Shown here: piece by piece, positions 6,980 through 15,075 of the stretch | Position numbering within the stretch: the stretch's first letter is position 1 | Layout: every line of letters begins with the position of its first letter | From: a virus | Length of the DNA stretch: 29,584 nt | Virus record (IMG/VR): IMGVR_UViG_3300024327_000986 | Span: 1 to 29,584 of that record | Strand: one strand, 5' to 3' | The notes under the pieces: generated by a model | Told to the model about the DNA's origin: nothing | The model's input: the letters and a program-made list of their open reading frames with translations, nothing else | The model's database searches: none | Program-made: the position numbers and the translations under genes

Positions 6980-7384
6980 TTAACTCTTTTTTGTTCTTTT
7001 TCTTCTCCGCGTCTTTTTAACTGGAGGTTCTTCTACTTTCACTTCTTCTTCAAGACTTTCTTTTTTTTCTACAATTTCTTTTAGTTGAATAATCTTTTCT
7101 GCAAAGCTTGCTTCTACTTTCACTTCTTCAACTTTTGTTTTTTCTTTTTTGACTACTTTAGTTTCCTTGATAGGTTCGAATACTTTTGTTTCTTTTTTCA
7201 TTACGTTTTTACCATAGAAGTCTAACGCTTTATTGAAGTACTCTAATCCAGGAGTTATCACATTTCTACTTTCTAAAAAGCTGCAAAATAACTCATAATT
7301 TGCATTTTTCGTGTTTTTAATCCAATTAATTACATTAAACTTTTTTCGATTTAAAAACATATTATATTTAATTTTACTTTTCAT
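6980..7384 (-). CDS. Hypothetical protein, N-terminal helical domain plus Lys/Glu-rich tail (134 aa)
   Basis: The start was placed at the ATG at 7382-7384 (MKSKIKYNMF), with AAAGGTGG just upstream, rather than a GTG nine bases earlier. Residues 1-60 form a compact domain with aromatic residues (KKFNVINWIKNTKNANYELF). The second half alternates lysine and glutamate blocks (VKKEKTKVEEVKVE) and ends in a very basic tail (KKTRRRKRTKKS), which suggests nucleic-acid or polyanion contact. The gene overlaps the upstream HTH gene by 11 bases. The family looks like one of the small conserved proteins of large marine phages by my memory, but I cannot assign a role. Confidence 0.72.
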   Translation of the reverse strand: MKSKIKYNMFLNRKKFNVINWIKNTKNANYELFCSFLESRNVITPGLEYFNKALDFYGKNVMKKETKVFEPIKETKVVKKEKTKVEEVKVEASFAEKIIQLKEIVEKKESLEEEVKVEEPPVKKTRRRKRTKKS

Positions 7385-7649
7385 TAAGACCACCTTTCAT
7401 AATTTCAACTATAGAATCTTGGAAATCAGGTGATTGTGCAATCCTCTTTATTTCTTCAGCTGAGTATTTTACTCCGTAGTCACTTGAAATACCTTTAACC
7501 ACTTTACAAAATCCTCGTGTAATAATATTTCTGACTGTATTGTGATTCATCTTGTCACCAGAACTAGTCATAATATTTGCTATTGTTCTATAATCTTGTC
7601 CGTTATAATTATTAGTTGTAACGTATTTCTTGTTTCTTACTGCTTTCAT
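7374..7649 (-). CDS. Small HTH protein coupled to the sigma factor, possible detached region 4
   Basis: This 91-residue protein has a likely helix-turn-helix at residues about 19-50 (DYRTIANIMTSSGDKMNHNT, then VRNIITRGFCKVV). The order resembles sigma region 4.2, where a -TxxEIAxxL- helix is followed by a recognition helix and a basic ALRKL-like stretch. Its ATG overlaps the stop of the sigma-factor gene (TAATG), so translation is coupled and near-equal amounts are expected. The sigma protein itself stops within region 4, so this protein may supply -35 recognition or act as a partner regulator. What I see is the HTH pattern and the overlap; the region-4 role is inference. A free-standing transcriptional regulator is the alternative. 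Confidence 0.7.
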   Translation of the reverse strand: MKAVRNKKYVTTNNYNGQDYRTIANIMTSSGDKMNHNTVRNIITRGFCKVVKGISSDYGVKYSAEEIKRIAQSPDFQDSIVEIMKGGLNEK

Positions 7650-8392
7650 TATAGGTAATCCTTCATTTCTTGTGTTAGAGGAAAGTCTGTTGTATTGCCT
7701 GGATCTTCTTCTAATCCAAATCTAAGTCTAATAATTTTATCTTCTTTTGGAGAAAGTTTTTGCAAATTTTGTTTTATAATTCTCATAAGCTCTTTCTTTT
7801 CCAAAACATCAGCAGGATTAGAATAGAAAGACTCATCAGGAAGTTTGTCTTTTAAAGACAATACATCTTCAGATGTATCAGCATCATAGGAAATTGATTG
7901 TTTGTTTGCTTTTACAGTATAAGCAATCTTTTTAGGAGATTCTTCCAAAGCTTCAGCGACTTGTTTAATTGTTGGCTTTTTTCCTGTTTCAAGCTCAAGT
8001 TGATCAACTTTGTGTCTTATTTTTGAGTAAAGCATTCTTGAATGTGTAGGAACTTTAAAGCTACCTGTTTGTTCGTTAATATAAGATAAGGCAGCTTGTT
8101 TTATCCACCAACATGCATACGTGCTAAATTTATAGCCTAAATCAGGATCAAAACGATCAACTGCTTTAAGCAAACCTGTACTACTTTCTTGCAATAGATC
8201 ATTAAAATCAACGTTGTTTCTATGATATTTCTTTGATATAGAAATAACAAGTCTGTAGTTTGATTCAACGAGTTTTTGTCTTGCTTTTAAATCGCCATTT
8301 TTTGCCTTTTTAGAAAGCTCAAATTCTTGAATCTTAGTTAAAAGAGGGTTGTTTTTGATAATATCACTAAATTCTTTATTTAAAAGTGTCAT
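7649..8392 (-). CDS. RpoD-like RNA polymerase sigma factor lacking region 4.2
   Basis: This 247-residue sigma70-family protein would redirect host RNA polymerase to phage promoters. Visible parts: region 1.2 (residues 14-46, NPLLTKIQEFELSKKAKNGD), region 2.1-2.4 (about 38-107, with DLLQESSTGLLKAVDRFDP and FSTYACWWIKQAALSYI, including the -10 melting aromatics), region 3 (about 111-165, FKVPTHSRM onward) and the start of region 4 (QKLSPKEDKIIRLRFGLEED, 211-230). It then diverges (TTDFPLTQEMKDYL) and stops. The usual region 4.2 HTH that binds the -35 element is absent, but an HTH protein is encoded immediately after it in a TAATG overlap. The ribosome site is AAGGAATATTAA before ATG. No region 1.1 is present, so free binding to DNA would not be autoinhibited. 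Confidence 0.92.
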   Translation of the reverse strand: MTLLNKEFSDIIKNNPLLTKIQEFELSKKAKNGDLKARQKLVESNYRLVISISKKYHRNNVDFNDLLQESSTGLLKAVDRFDPDLGYKFSTYACWWIKQAALSYINEQTGSFKVPTHSRMLYSKIRHKVDQLELETGKKPTIKQVAEALEESPKKIAYTVKANKQSISYDADTSEDVLSLKDKLPDESFYSNPADVLEKKELMRIIKQNLQKLSPKEDKIIRLRFGLEEDPGNTTDFPLTQEMKDYL

Positions 8393-8420
8393 TTAATATT
8401 CCTTTTTTTATGTATAATAA

Positions 8421-8600
8421 TTAAATGTCAATAACTATTACACGTTTAGGTTCTAACTCGTTTTCTTTTTTGTTTTTCTTATGACGATAATAGTCGTCTT
8501 CTATTTCTAGCTGCAAGAAAGGACGTTCTTCTTGACTTTTTTGTTGTTTGCGGAGTGAATTAATTATTAAACTATCTATTACAATTTCAATATTTTTCAT
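8421..8600 (-). CDS. Small hypothetical protein (59 aa)
   Basis: The start was set at the ATG at 8598-8600 (MKNIEIVIDSLIINSLRKQQ), which has AAGGGG six bases upstream; a TTG 15 bases earlier would place that site inside the gene. The protein has two short beta-like stretches (IEIVIDSLI at the start, KRVIVIDI at the end) around a charged middle (RPFLQLEIEDDYYRHKKNKK). The function is not recognised. It sits between groEL and the sigma gene in the same direction with 20-30 base spacers, and is likely cotranscribed with them. Confidence 0.68.
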   Translation of the reverse strand: MKNIEIVIDSLIINSLRKQQKSQEERPFLQLEIEDDYYRHKKNKKENELEPKRVIVIDI

Positions 8601-8624
8601 ACTCGCCCCTTTCAAAGGCTTATA

Positions 8625-10259
8625 TTAATACATATCGTCTGATAATTGTACTAATTGCATTTCATTACCATAGTTGTTTTCTCCTAATATTACACATCCA
8701 ACGTTTAAAAGAGAGTTTGCTACACTTACAGCATTTTTTAGTGCTGTAGCGGTTACCTTTTGAGGATCAATTATTCCAGCCTCAATCATATCAACATAGT
8801 CTTCAGATCTTACATCATATCCCCAATTCCAGTCAGGATTTGCTTTAATCATTTCAAATATATAGTCAACAGACTTGTCAGCATTCTGTAGTATCTTCTT
8901 AAGAGGTGACATACAAGCATCTGACAGGACTTTGCAAACTGTCTTTTCTAAGAGGGACTCGCAATCTTTAGCATCTTTTTCTAGCTTAAGCCCAGCTTTA
9001 GCCAACGCAATTCCTCCTCCTGGGAGGAAGCCACTTTCAATTGCTGCTTTTGTAGCATGTAATGCATCATCAATTCTATCAACAAGCTCGAGAAGTTCTG
9101 ATTCTGTATGCGCGCCAATTGATAATACGGCAACAACTCCTTTGTTGATAATAAGGCGTTGTTTCAAGAAAGCCTCGTCTTCTTTAGAAATATTTTTATT
9201 TTGTAATTGACTTTCAAGATCATCAGCTATTTCTTTAGAATCATTTGTAGAAGAACATTCTACAAATAAAGTACTGTTGTGATCTGTTTCTATTTTCTTA
9301 CAAGATCCAAGATCAGAAAGCCCTAAGTTATTAACTTCAGACTCTTCTAAATCGTAAAATACTTTCGTACCTAACGATGTTGCTAAGTCTGAAAGGATTT
9401 GTGTTCTTTTCTCTCCGTAAAAAGGAGACCTTACAGCACATAATTGAAGTAAGCCTTTTGAAACATTGGCAATCAAAGCTTGAATTGCTTCTTGCTCATA
9501 GTCATTTGCAATAATAAAAAGTGGTTTGGATGATTGATGAGCTTTTTCTAAAACAGGAAGAATCTGTGTTAAAGAATTAAGCTTGCAAGAAGCAATCAAA
9601 ACTAAAGGATCTTCAAGCATACACTTAGACTTTGCAGTATCAGTAACAAAATAAGGAGAAATATAACCCCTATCTATCTTAACTCCTCTTACAAGTTTAA
9701 GATCTGTACTCGTAGTCTTAGACTTTTCTACTGTAACAAGACCACTCGATCCAACTTCAGACATAGCGTTAGCGATAAGTTCACCAATGTAATCATCACC
9801 ATTTGCTGATATTGTTGCAACCTGTTTTATTTCATCATTAGATGATACTGTTTTTGACTTTTCTTCAAGATAACTAATTAACTCATCTGACTTGCTATTT
9901 AAAATCTGGGTTAATTCTGATGGTGATCCTATACCTGTTTGTAGCGCTTGCGAAGATTTAAAGTATATTTCTTTAGCCAACACTGTCGATGTAGTGCTGC
10001 CGTCACCTGCAGTAGTAGCAGTGTTTTCACTTGCTTGTCTTAAAAGCCTAGCACCTAATGATTCGACTCTATCTGTAAGATTTACATGCTTTGCAACTGT
10101 TGCACCATCTTTAGTAAGATGTGGTGGCTCATTGTTTTTTTCTATAAGCACAAGCTTTCCTCTTGGACCCATTGTCGAAGAAACAGCATTACATAGCTTT
10201 TCAACACCTGCCTTTAGAAGAAGTTGTGCTTCTTCGTCAAAATAAATTAAATCTGCCAT
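8625..10259 (-). CDS. groEL: GroEL-like (Hsp60) chaperonin
   Basis: This 544-residue protein is full length for the group I chaperonin family. ATP-site motifs are intact: TMGPRG (29-34), KDG (50-52), AGDGSTTSTVLA (84-95, Asp86 equivalent to catalytic Asp87 of E. coli), RIDDALHATKAAIESGF with the conserved Asp, and PGGGIAL. The apical substrate-binding segment is recognisable (RGYISPYFVTD), and the equatorial end has DPQKVTATALKNAVSVANSLL. The Gly-Gly-Met tail of bacterial GroEL is missing; the C-terminus is acidic instead (QLVQLSDDMY). No GroES-like gene is seen nearby, so it would use host GroES or work alone, as reported for some jumbo-phage chaperonins. Likely role is folding of phage proteins. 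Ribosome site AAGGGG, five bases before ATG. Confidence 0.95.
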   Translation of the reverse strand: MADLIYFDEEAQLLLKAGVEKLCNAVSSTMGPRGKLVLIEKNNEPPHLTKDGATVAKHVNLTDRVESLGARLLRQASENTATTAGDGSTTSTVLAKEIYFKSSQALQTGIGSPSELTQILNSKSDELISYLEEKSKTVSSNDEIKQVATISANGDDYIGELIANAMSEVGSSGLVTVEKSKTTSTDLKLVRGVKIDRGYISPYFVTDTAKSKCMLEDPLVLIASCKLNSLTQILPVLEKAHQSSKPLFIIANDYEQEAIQALIANVSKGLLQLCAVRSPFYGEKRTQILSDLATSLGTKVFYDLEESEVNNLGLSDLGSCKKIETDHNSTLFVECSSTNDSKEIADDLESQLQNKNISKEDEAFLKQRLIINKGVVAVLSIGAHTESELLELVDRIDDALHATKAAIESGFLPGGGIALAKAGLKLEKDAKDCESLLEKTVCKVLSDACMSPLKKILQNADKSVDYIFEMIKANPDWNWGYDVRSEDYVDMIEAGIIDPQKVTATALKNAVSVANSLLNVGCVILGENNYGNEMQLVQLSDDMY

Positions 10260-10260
10260 G

Positions 10261-10470
10261 TTACCCCTTTAGCAACTGTGATTTTTGATTTGATTCTGTA
10301 ATTGAATTATTCTGTAATTTTTCAATTACACTTCTATCCAACATTCTTCTTTCTTTAGAGATTACGTTCTCTGCAAGTAAAAGATCACCTTCTTCTACTG
10401 CAATCTCTTCTTGCGTAATAACTGCTGTTTCTCTTAACTGTCTTTGTAAATAATCACTTACTGCTGGCAT
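10261..10470 (-). CDS. Small hypothetical protein (69 aa)
   Basis: It starts MPAVSDYLQRQLRETAV with AAGGA eight bases upstream of the ATG. It overlaps the exonuclease gene by 13 bases upstream, and its stop directly precedes the groEL start region. It is helical, Glu/Gln-rich, with an acidic segment (EEIAVEEGDLLLAEN). It is too short and has no mobile-loop or beta-barrel pattern for GroES, despite its place next to groEL. No function can be assigned. Confidence 0.72.
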   Translation of the reverse strand: MPAVSDYLQRQLRETAVITQEEIAVEEGDLLLAENVISKERRMLDRSVIEKLQNNSITESNQKSQLLKG

Positions 10471-11285
10471 AAATACTGTCCTTCTATTTCTAATTTTTTA
10501 AACGTGTTTTTAAATTTTTCCCAACTTTTTTCTTTTGAAACTATAGAATTAAATTCCATGTTGGTAAATTCTTCTTTTAGATTATCCCAATCGCATCCTA
10601 AAGGCGTCGAATAATATGTAAAGCCACTGTCACTTTTAATATCATGAAGCTTAATCATAAATTTATTATGTTCGAGCTTTTCTTTTTTTTCTTCTGTGTC
10701 TAAAAAGCTTTCTAATAAGTTTTTGTTTTCACAAAGGTTCATCGCTTTTTTGTCGCCCACGCCTTTAAATCCTACAATATTATCACTTGCGTCACCTTTA
10801 AGTGACTTCCACAAAACGTAATCATAATCAGGCTTTTCTAAATTTTTCTTCCTAACAGGATTATATAGAGTTACATTTTCATTAATACACTGAATAAAGT
10901 CTGTGTCTGATGATATTATTGTTACGTTTTCATTTTTAAATTTGTTGGCAAAAAAACCAATGATATCATCACATTCATAATCATCATGCTTGACAATTTG
11001 AATAGGAAAATAATTGTTTAATATTCTTACAATTTCTTTTCTTTGTTCACTAAAGTTGTCTTTGTTATTGTAGACTCTTTGTCCTTTATACTCAGGATCA
11101 GCTTTCAATCTTTTAACTGGCATGCCTTCCAAAACAAAGTACGTTTTGTCAGGATTAAATTTTTCAATTAAAGGTCTAAGTCCTCTAAAAAAATTAAATA
11201 TAGCAGAATACTCACCTTTGTTCATTCCACTATATCTTGCTCTGTACATTAGATTATAACCGTCAAGTAACAGTATGTTTTTCAT
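10458..11285 (-). CDS. 5'-3' exonuclease / flap endonuclease (Pol I N-domain, T4 RNase H type)
   Basis: This 275-residue protein is the length of the free-standing phage enzymes (T5 D15, T4 rnh). Acidic metal-site residues appear in the usual order: LLLDGYNL (Asp8), YECDDIIG (Glu104, Asp106, Asp107), SSDTDF (Asp127, Asp129) and LKGDASDNIVG (Asp165, Asp168), followed by the helix-hairpin-helix GFKGVGDKKA (173-181) that binds DNA. Arg70 in EYKGQR matches the conserved arginine of the clamp region. The enzyme would remove RNA primers and flaps during replication. It overlaps the upstream gene by 23 bases and the downstream one by 13. The ribosome site is weak (AGAAG), consistent with coupling. 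Confidence 0.93.
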   Translation of the reverse strand: MKNILLLDGYNLMYRARYSGMNKGEYSAIFNFFRGLRPLIEKFNPDKTYFVLEGMPVKRLKADPEYKGQRVYNNKDNFSEQRKEIVRILNNYFPIQIVKHDDYECDDIIGFFANKFKNENVTIISSDTDFIQCINENVTLYNPVRKKNLEKPDYDYVLWKSLKGDASDNIVGFKGVGDKKAMNLCENKNLLESFLDTEEKKEKLEHNKFMIKLHDIKSDSGFTYYSTPLGCDWDNLKEEFTNMEFNSIVSKEKSWEKFKNTFKKLEIEGQYLCQQ

Positions 11286-11739
11286 GTTTTTTTTTATCTT
11301 CTTCTAAAGGGGTTTCGAGAACTCCAGTCAAGTTGTCAACATTTAATTTTGCTTTTTGACCATTGCCTAAATCAACTAATAAAGAATTTTCTTCTTTTTT
11401 GTGATCACTATTAATTATATCATCAGCAGTTTCATCTTTGCACGCACTATTATCTCCTGGGAAATATCTGTCAATTACTTTGTTTGTTTCTTGAAGCATG
11501 TCGCTTATAGCATTATGAGCGTTACTCACAAGATGATCTCTTAGCTTATCTTGATCGTCCCAAATATTGTCTACCTTGTCTAAGTCAATTTTGGATTGAT
11601 TTTTTCCTGGTATAATAACCTTATAATTTACAGTCTCATCTTCAAGAGTCTTAGTTATAATTTGTTCTGATACTTTCAGAGGTATCACTTTAAATTTATC
11701 TTCTAATACTGTGTATAGAATTTGTCCAACTTTATACAT
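11263..11739 (-). CDS. Hypothetical phage protein with SH3-like N-terminal barrel (158 aa)
   Basis: Residues 1-55 read as four or five short beta strands (MYKVGQILYTVLEDKFKVIP, then VSEQIITKTL and VNYKVIIPGK), a small SH3- or KOW-like barrel by eye. The rest is acidic and helical, with a second short strand pair near the C-terminus (LLVDLGNGQKAKLNVDNL). I recall similar small proteins in large marine phages but with no known function. A TAGG-type ribosome site precedes the ATG. About 54 bases of non-coding, very AT-rich DNA lie upstream (11740-11793), containing TATAAT and TATAAAAA runs that could be a promoter but are not distinctive. Confidence 0.75.
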   Translation of the reverse strand: MYKVGQILYTVLEDKFKVIPLKVSEQIITKTLEDETVNYKVIIPGKNQSKIDLDKVDNIWDDQDKLRDHLVSNAHNAISDMLQETNKVIDRYFPGDNSACKDETADDIINSDHKKEENSLLVDLGNGQKAKLNVDNLTGVLETPLEEDKKKHEKHTVT

Positions 11740-11793
11740 AATTTAACCTATTGTTTTTATAGATTATAAATTATAATAACAAAATGTATAAGA

Positions 11794-12117
11794 CTAATTT
11801 AAATTTTTATTAACACTTTCTGTTATTCTACTTCCTTCTATGATTGCAGCTTCCAGAGGTTTTAAACCTAAAGCTATTCTTACTTTATCATAATCTTCTG
11901 CACTAAGTTTATCTTTAAGCTGGAGCATACTTGCATATGAGTGTAGAATAATTTCTTTTTCTAATTCTTCTTCTTGAATTTTTCTTGACTCATACATAAA
12001 AAGAACTGTTGGCATATTCTTATCTTCAGGCACATCAATAAAGGGTAGCCCTGCAGTTAACCCGTCTGCAGTCTCTTCGTACATAATTTCAGGTTTCCAA
12101 TTTTTATTATTAATCAT
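11794..12117 (-). CDS. Conserved-looking small phage protein (107 aa), unknown function
   Basis: It begins MINNKNWKPEIMYEETADGL, followed by LPFIDVPEDKNMPTVLFMYE, a proline-containing acidic segment that I recall as typical of a small T4-like/marine phage protein family without known role, and then by a helical region (EEELEKEIILHSYASMLQLK). There is no signal peptide, membrane segment or catalytic motif. The gene starts six bases after the stop of the 630-residue gene and lacks a clear ribosome site, so coupling to the upstream gene is likely. Confidence 0.75.
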   Translation of the reverse strand: MINNKNWKPEIMYEETADGLTAGLPFIDVPEDKNMPTVLFMYESRKIQEEELEKEIILHSYASMLQLKDKLSAEDYDKVRIALGLKPLEAAIIEGSRITESVNKNLN

Positions 12118-12123
12118 TTAATT

Positions 12124-14016
12124 TTATTTACTTTCTTCTTCTTCTTCGGAAGATTCTTGAAATTCTTTTTCAGCTTCAACTTTTAGCTTTTCTATTAAAG
12201 ATTCTAACTCACTTTTTTTATTGTTAAATCCTGCTAATGCTTCTTCACTATCTGCAATAGCCTTAGCAATAAATTTTATTTGAGAATGATATTTTCTTCC
12301 TTTATTGTAATATTTTTTGTAATCAGGATCAACAGTTTCTAAAATTTTAACAAAGTCAATGTCTTTTAACTCGTTTTTATACTTTGCAAATATTTCATTT
12401 TTAAACATATTCTCTATTTGATTATTTGATTTTACTATTTTTAGCACTTCAGATGTATAATCAAGAGATTTAAACTGAGTGCCATATTTATTAATCATGT
12501 CTAAAAGACTTTCTGATTTAACTAGTTCTTTTTGATTAGGCTGTTTTATTTTGTCTAAAGTTTGATTAGAATTTTTCATGCCTTGAGACTTAAAAGAAAT
12601 TATTTGTTTAATTAAATCTCCTTTAATTAGTTCATAATTTGACTGGTATTCTTTATTATATTTTGTTGCTATGTCGTTTGTTTCTTTTATTATAGGCAAT
12701 ATTCTTGTAGATATATTGACTTTTATACTTTCTATATCGTTTGTTGTATCTTCTTTAGTAACCAGTTCTTTTAATGAATAGTGATTAAGTTTGACAATTG
12801 CATTCATTAATGTCAAATCAATGTAAGTTTTAGCATGACATAGATAATATACTTTTGAGTATTTAAGATAATCATGAATCAGTCTGGAAGTTTTTTTAAT
12901 AAAGAATTCTTCATTACTTAAAGCTTTTTTTTCTAATACTAAATCATTTCCTCTTATAACAAGAGTACTGCTTAAAAAATCTTTTCTCGAATAAGATTTG
13001 CTTTCCTTTACTTGTAATAGAATGTCATATGCATCAAGAATACTTTTCTTTAAAGTTGAATCGCAAAGTCTACTTGAAAAAGTATTAAGTGATACCCATA
13101 CTTCTTTTTCGATAATTAATTTTTCTATTGCTTCATAACCCGCACCATCTATAAAGCTGTCAAGTACTGCTTCAACTTCTTGCCCTGGATCACTTAAAAT
13201 ACTTAGCTCTCTTCTTCTTTTTTTCTTAGCTTCTTCTGAGTCTTTTGAATATACCCTGTCTCTTAATTTTTCTCTATTTTCTTGATCAAGTTTGTAATAT
13301 TTACTAATAACTTTTAATATTTCTTTAAAGTCGGTTACTTTGTCAGGCTTGCTGGCCTTCTCAATATACTTTAACAATACGAGTTTATTTGTTCCTTTAC
13401 CTAGTCCACCTATAGATATTTCTGCTGCTAAATCTTCTGATTGTAAAGAAGAAGAAATACTTATATTTTTTCTAATAATTGTTGATAAATCTTCTCCTCT
13501 AAGTGAATAAACAGCCATGATTAGATTATGATATGCAATTTCAGCTCTTTTTTTAATCACTTTTATTCTATCATCTTTGTACTTGTCTTCATCTCTTGCA
13601 TCAACTACTTTGTCTTTTAATATTTCACCAGACTTTTGAGTAATTAAATTTAATGTATTGAGCCCAGGCGCTGTAAGATTGAGGAACGTAGACGCATCTG
13701 CAGCGCCTGGTTGAGCTGCTATTAACGTATCTAAGTTACTTATGGCTTTTTGATTTTCTCCTGCAACCCACTTTGTAGTTTTATCAAGGCCTTTAATAAT
13801 ACCGCCTTCTCTTTTTATATTTTTATATAGTTTCCAACTAAGACCAATTGTATTTTGCCAAGCACTTTTAACTAAAGTCCCAATTCCTTTGTATTGATCC
13901 ATTACTGCTTTTCCAATTGACTTAACGTCATCTAAAAAAGCTCCGTATTCTGTACCTGCCTCTACAATTATTTTGTCATTTTTTATTTTAATTTTCGACG
14001 TGTTTTTGTGATTCAT
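12124..14016 (-). CDS. Putative virion protein, largely helical (630 aa)
   Basis: The function is not recognised. After a basic start (MNHKNTSKIKIKNDKIIVEAG) there is an IVE|A site (Glu19), the same type of processing motif as other candidates here. Residues 25-130 contain SIGKAVMDQYKGIGTLVKSA and other amphipathic helices with small residues and aromatics. The remainder is long, lysine-rich helix and ends in a coiled coil with an acidic tail (EEEEESK). The start ATG overlaps the 84-residue gene upstream by 29 bases. Size, composition and position beside other structural candidates favour an internal virion component. A cytoplasmic role cannot be excluded. Confidence 0.8.
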   Translation of the reverse strand: MNHKNTSKIKIKNDKIIVEAGTEYGAFLDDVKSIGKAVMDQYKGIGTLVKSAWQNTIGLSWKLYKNIKREGGIIKGLDKTTKWVAGENQKAISNLDTLIAAQPGAADASTFLNLTAPGLNTLNLITQKSGEILKDKVVDARDEDKYKDDRIKVIKKRAEIAYHNLIMAVYSLRGEDLSTIIRKNISISSSLQSEDLAAEISIGGLGKGTNKLVLLKYIEKASKPDKVTDFKEILKVISKYYKLDQENREKLRDRVYSKDSEEAKKKRRRELSILSDPGQEVEAVLDSFIDGAGYEAIEKLIIEKEVWVSLNTFSSRLCDSTLKKSILDAYDILLQVKESKSYSRKDFLSSTLVIRGNDLVLEKKALSNEEFFIKKTSRLIHDYLKYSKVYYLCHAKTYIDLTLMNAIVKLNHYSLKELVTKEDTTNDIESIKVNISTRILPIIKETNDIATKYNKEYQSNYELIKGDLIKQIISFKSQGMKNSNQTLDKIKQPNQKELVKSESLLDMINKYGTQFKSLDYTSEVLKIVKSNNQIENMFKNEIFAKYKNELKDIDFVKILETVDPDYKKYYNKGRKYHSQIKFIAKAIADSEEALAGFNNKKSELESLIEKLKVEAEKEFQESSEEEEESK

Positions 14017-14242
14017 CTAGCACCAACTTTATTTTATACTTTTGTTTATAAATATCAATTAATTTTTTCTCAAAATCGTTAATAGCATGCTTTTTTGTTT
14101 TTGGATGTCTTGTAGAAAAAAATCTTCTAAGCTCTGATCTTGAATATCTAACAATATATTTTTTTATTATTAACCAGTCATTTTCTTTATAGACATCTGC
14201 AATCTCATCCATTAATTCTAAAATGTTTTCGTGTATTTCCAA
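13988..14242 (-). CDS. Small hypothetical protein (84 aa), TTG start
   Basis: The TTG at 14240-14242 is chosen because AAAGG lies about 9 bases upstream; the first ATG (14210-14212) has no ribosome site. The protein is helical and charged, with a basic centre (RYSRSELRRFFSTRHPKTKK) that could touch nucleic acid. It starts one base after the stop of the 276-residue gene and overlaps the 630-residue gene by 29 bases. No family recognised. Confidence 0.65.
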   Translation of the reverse strand: MEIHENILELMDEIADVYKENDWLIIKKYIVRYSRSELRRFFSTRHPKTKKHAINDFEKKLIDIYKQKYKIKLVLDESQKHVEN

Positions 14243-14243
14243 T

Positions 14244-15074
14244 TTAATAAACCTTTGGTAAAAGCAAATAGCTATTAGATTCTATGACACTTTCAGATAA
14301 ATTAAATTGTTTTTTGTAAAATCCATTTGGTATTGTTACTATTTTTTTGTTAATATGATCATACACTAAAAGACTATAATCAGTTTGATTATCTAATACA
14401 TTATCATTAATAAATTTATGTAAATAAAGACAGTAATCATAAATAACAGACCAATCATTGTCTTTATAGTTTTTGTTAGAAAAGTCTTTATACTTTAATT
14501 TAGACTTGTGTAAAGAAAGACTTTTACATCTTTCTAATTTTTTCAAACAAGTCCAATACTTAAAATCTTTTTTGCAAAGGTTATTTCTTGTTTTTAAGAC
14601 TTCCAAGTTATTTATTTCAAAAAAAAAGCTTTTAGTTTTTAGTTTTTTGTTTTCACTTCGTTGTGCTGACATTGTGCACAAACTAATAAAATAAATTTCT
14701 GTACTATTGTTAACAAAAACAGCACATCTATTTGGAAAACTTTTTAATTTAAAATGATCTTCTAAATAACTGCTGTTTAATAGTTCTTCGTAATACTGTG
14801 CAAATCTTAAAAAAATATTTTTTTTTGTTTCTGACTTCAAGCTATTGTAGTTTTTTAAGCATATCCCGTCAATGTCAAGCAAACTTTTTGAGCCAAAGTC
14901 AATTACATATTTACTTTTTTCTTTTGAATATCTTATACAGAAGACAAAACCTTCAGCCTTTTCATACACACCGTTTTTTTCTATAAGCCTGAAAATATTG
15001 TTTGTTATAACATTAAGATTTGTTGAATTAATATGATTTATTAGTTCAAAAGGATAATAAATCTTAGAAAACAT
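14244..15074 (-). CDS. Hypothetical protein with possible ligase-like KxxG motif (276 aa)
   Basis: The protein is not confidently recognised. Residues 36-70 read VYEKAEGFVFCIRYSKEK then YVIDFGSKSLLDIDG. Lys39-Ala-Glu41-Gly42 loosely matches motif I (K-x-D/E-G) of covalent nucleotidyltransferases (DNA/RNA ligases), and the following strand-turn-strand is compatible, but later ligase motifs (III, IV, V) are not evident. The C-terminal half is Cys- and Lys-rich without clear Zn spacing. No ribosome site is visible before the ATG, and the preceding gene ends a few bases upstream, so coupling is likely. The nucleotidyltransferase idea is speculative. Confidence 0.75.
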   Translation of the reverse strand: MFSKIYYPFELINHINSTNLNVITNNIFRLIEKNGVYEKAEGFVFCIRYSKEKSKYVIDFGSKSLLDIDGICLKNYNSLKSETKKNIFLRFAQYYEELLNSSYLEDHFKLKSFPNRCAVFVNNSTEIYFISLCTMSAQRSENKKLKTKSFFFEINNLEVLKTRNNLCKKDFKYWTCLKKLERCKSLSLHKSKLKYKDFSNKNYKDNDWSVIYDYCLYLHKFINDNVLDNQTDYSLLVYDHINKKIVTIPNGFYKKQFNLSESVIESNSYLLLPKVY

Positions 15075-15075
15075 T

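Noticed and set aside
8421-8615. Longer version of the 59-residue gene starting at TTG (8613-8615)
   Set aside because: The AAGGGG ribosome site would fall inside the reading frame; the ATG at 8598-8600 is correctly spaced from it.
10261-10470. GroES co-chaperonin next to groEL
   Set aside because: The 69-residue protein is too short and helical, with no GroES beta-barrel or mobile-loop pattern.
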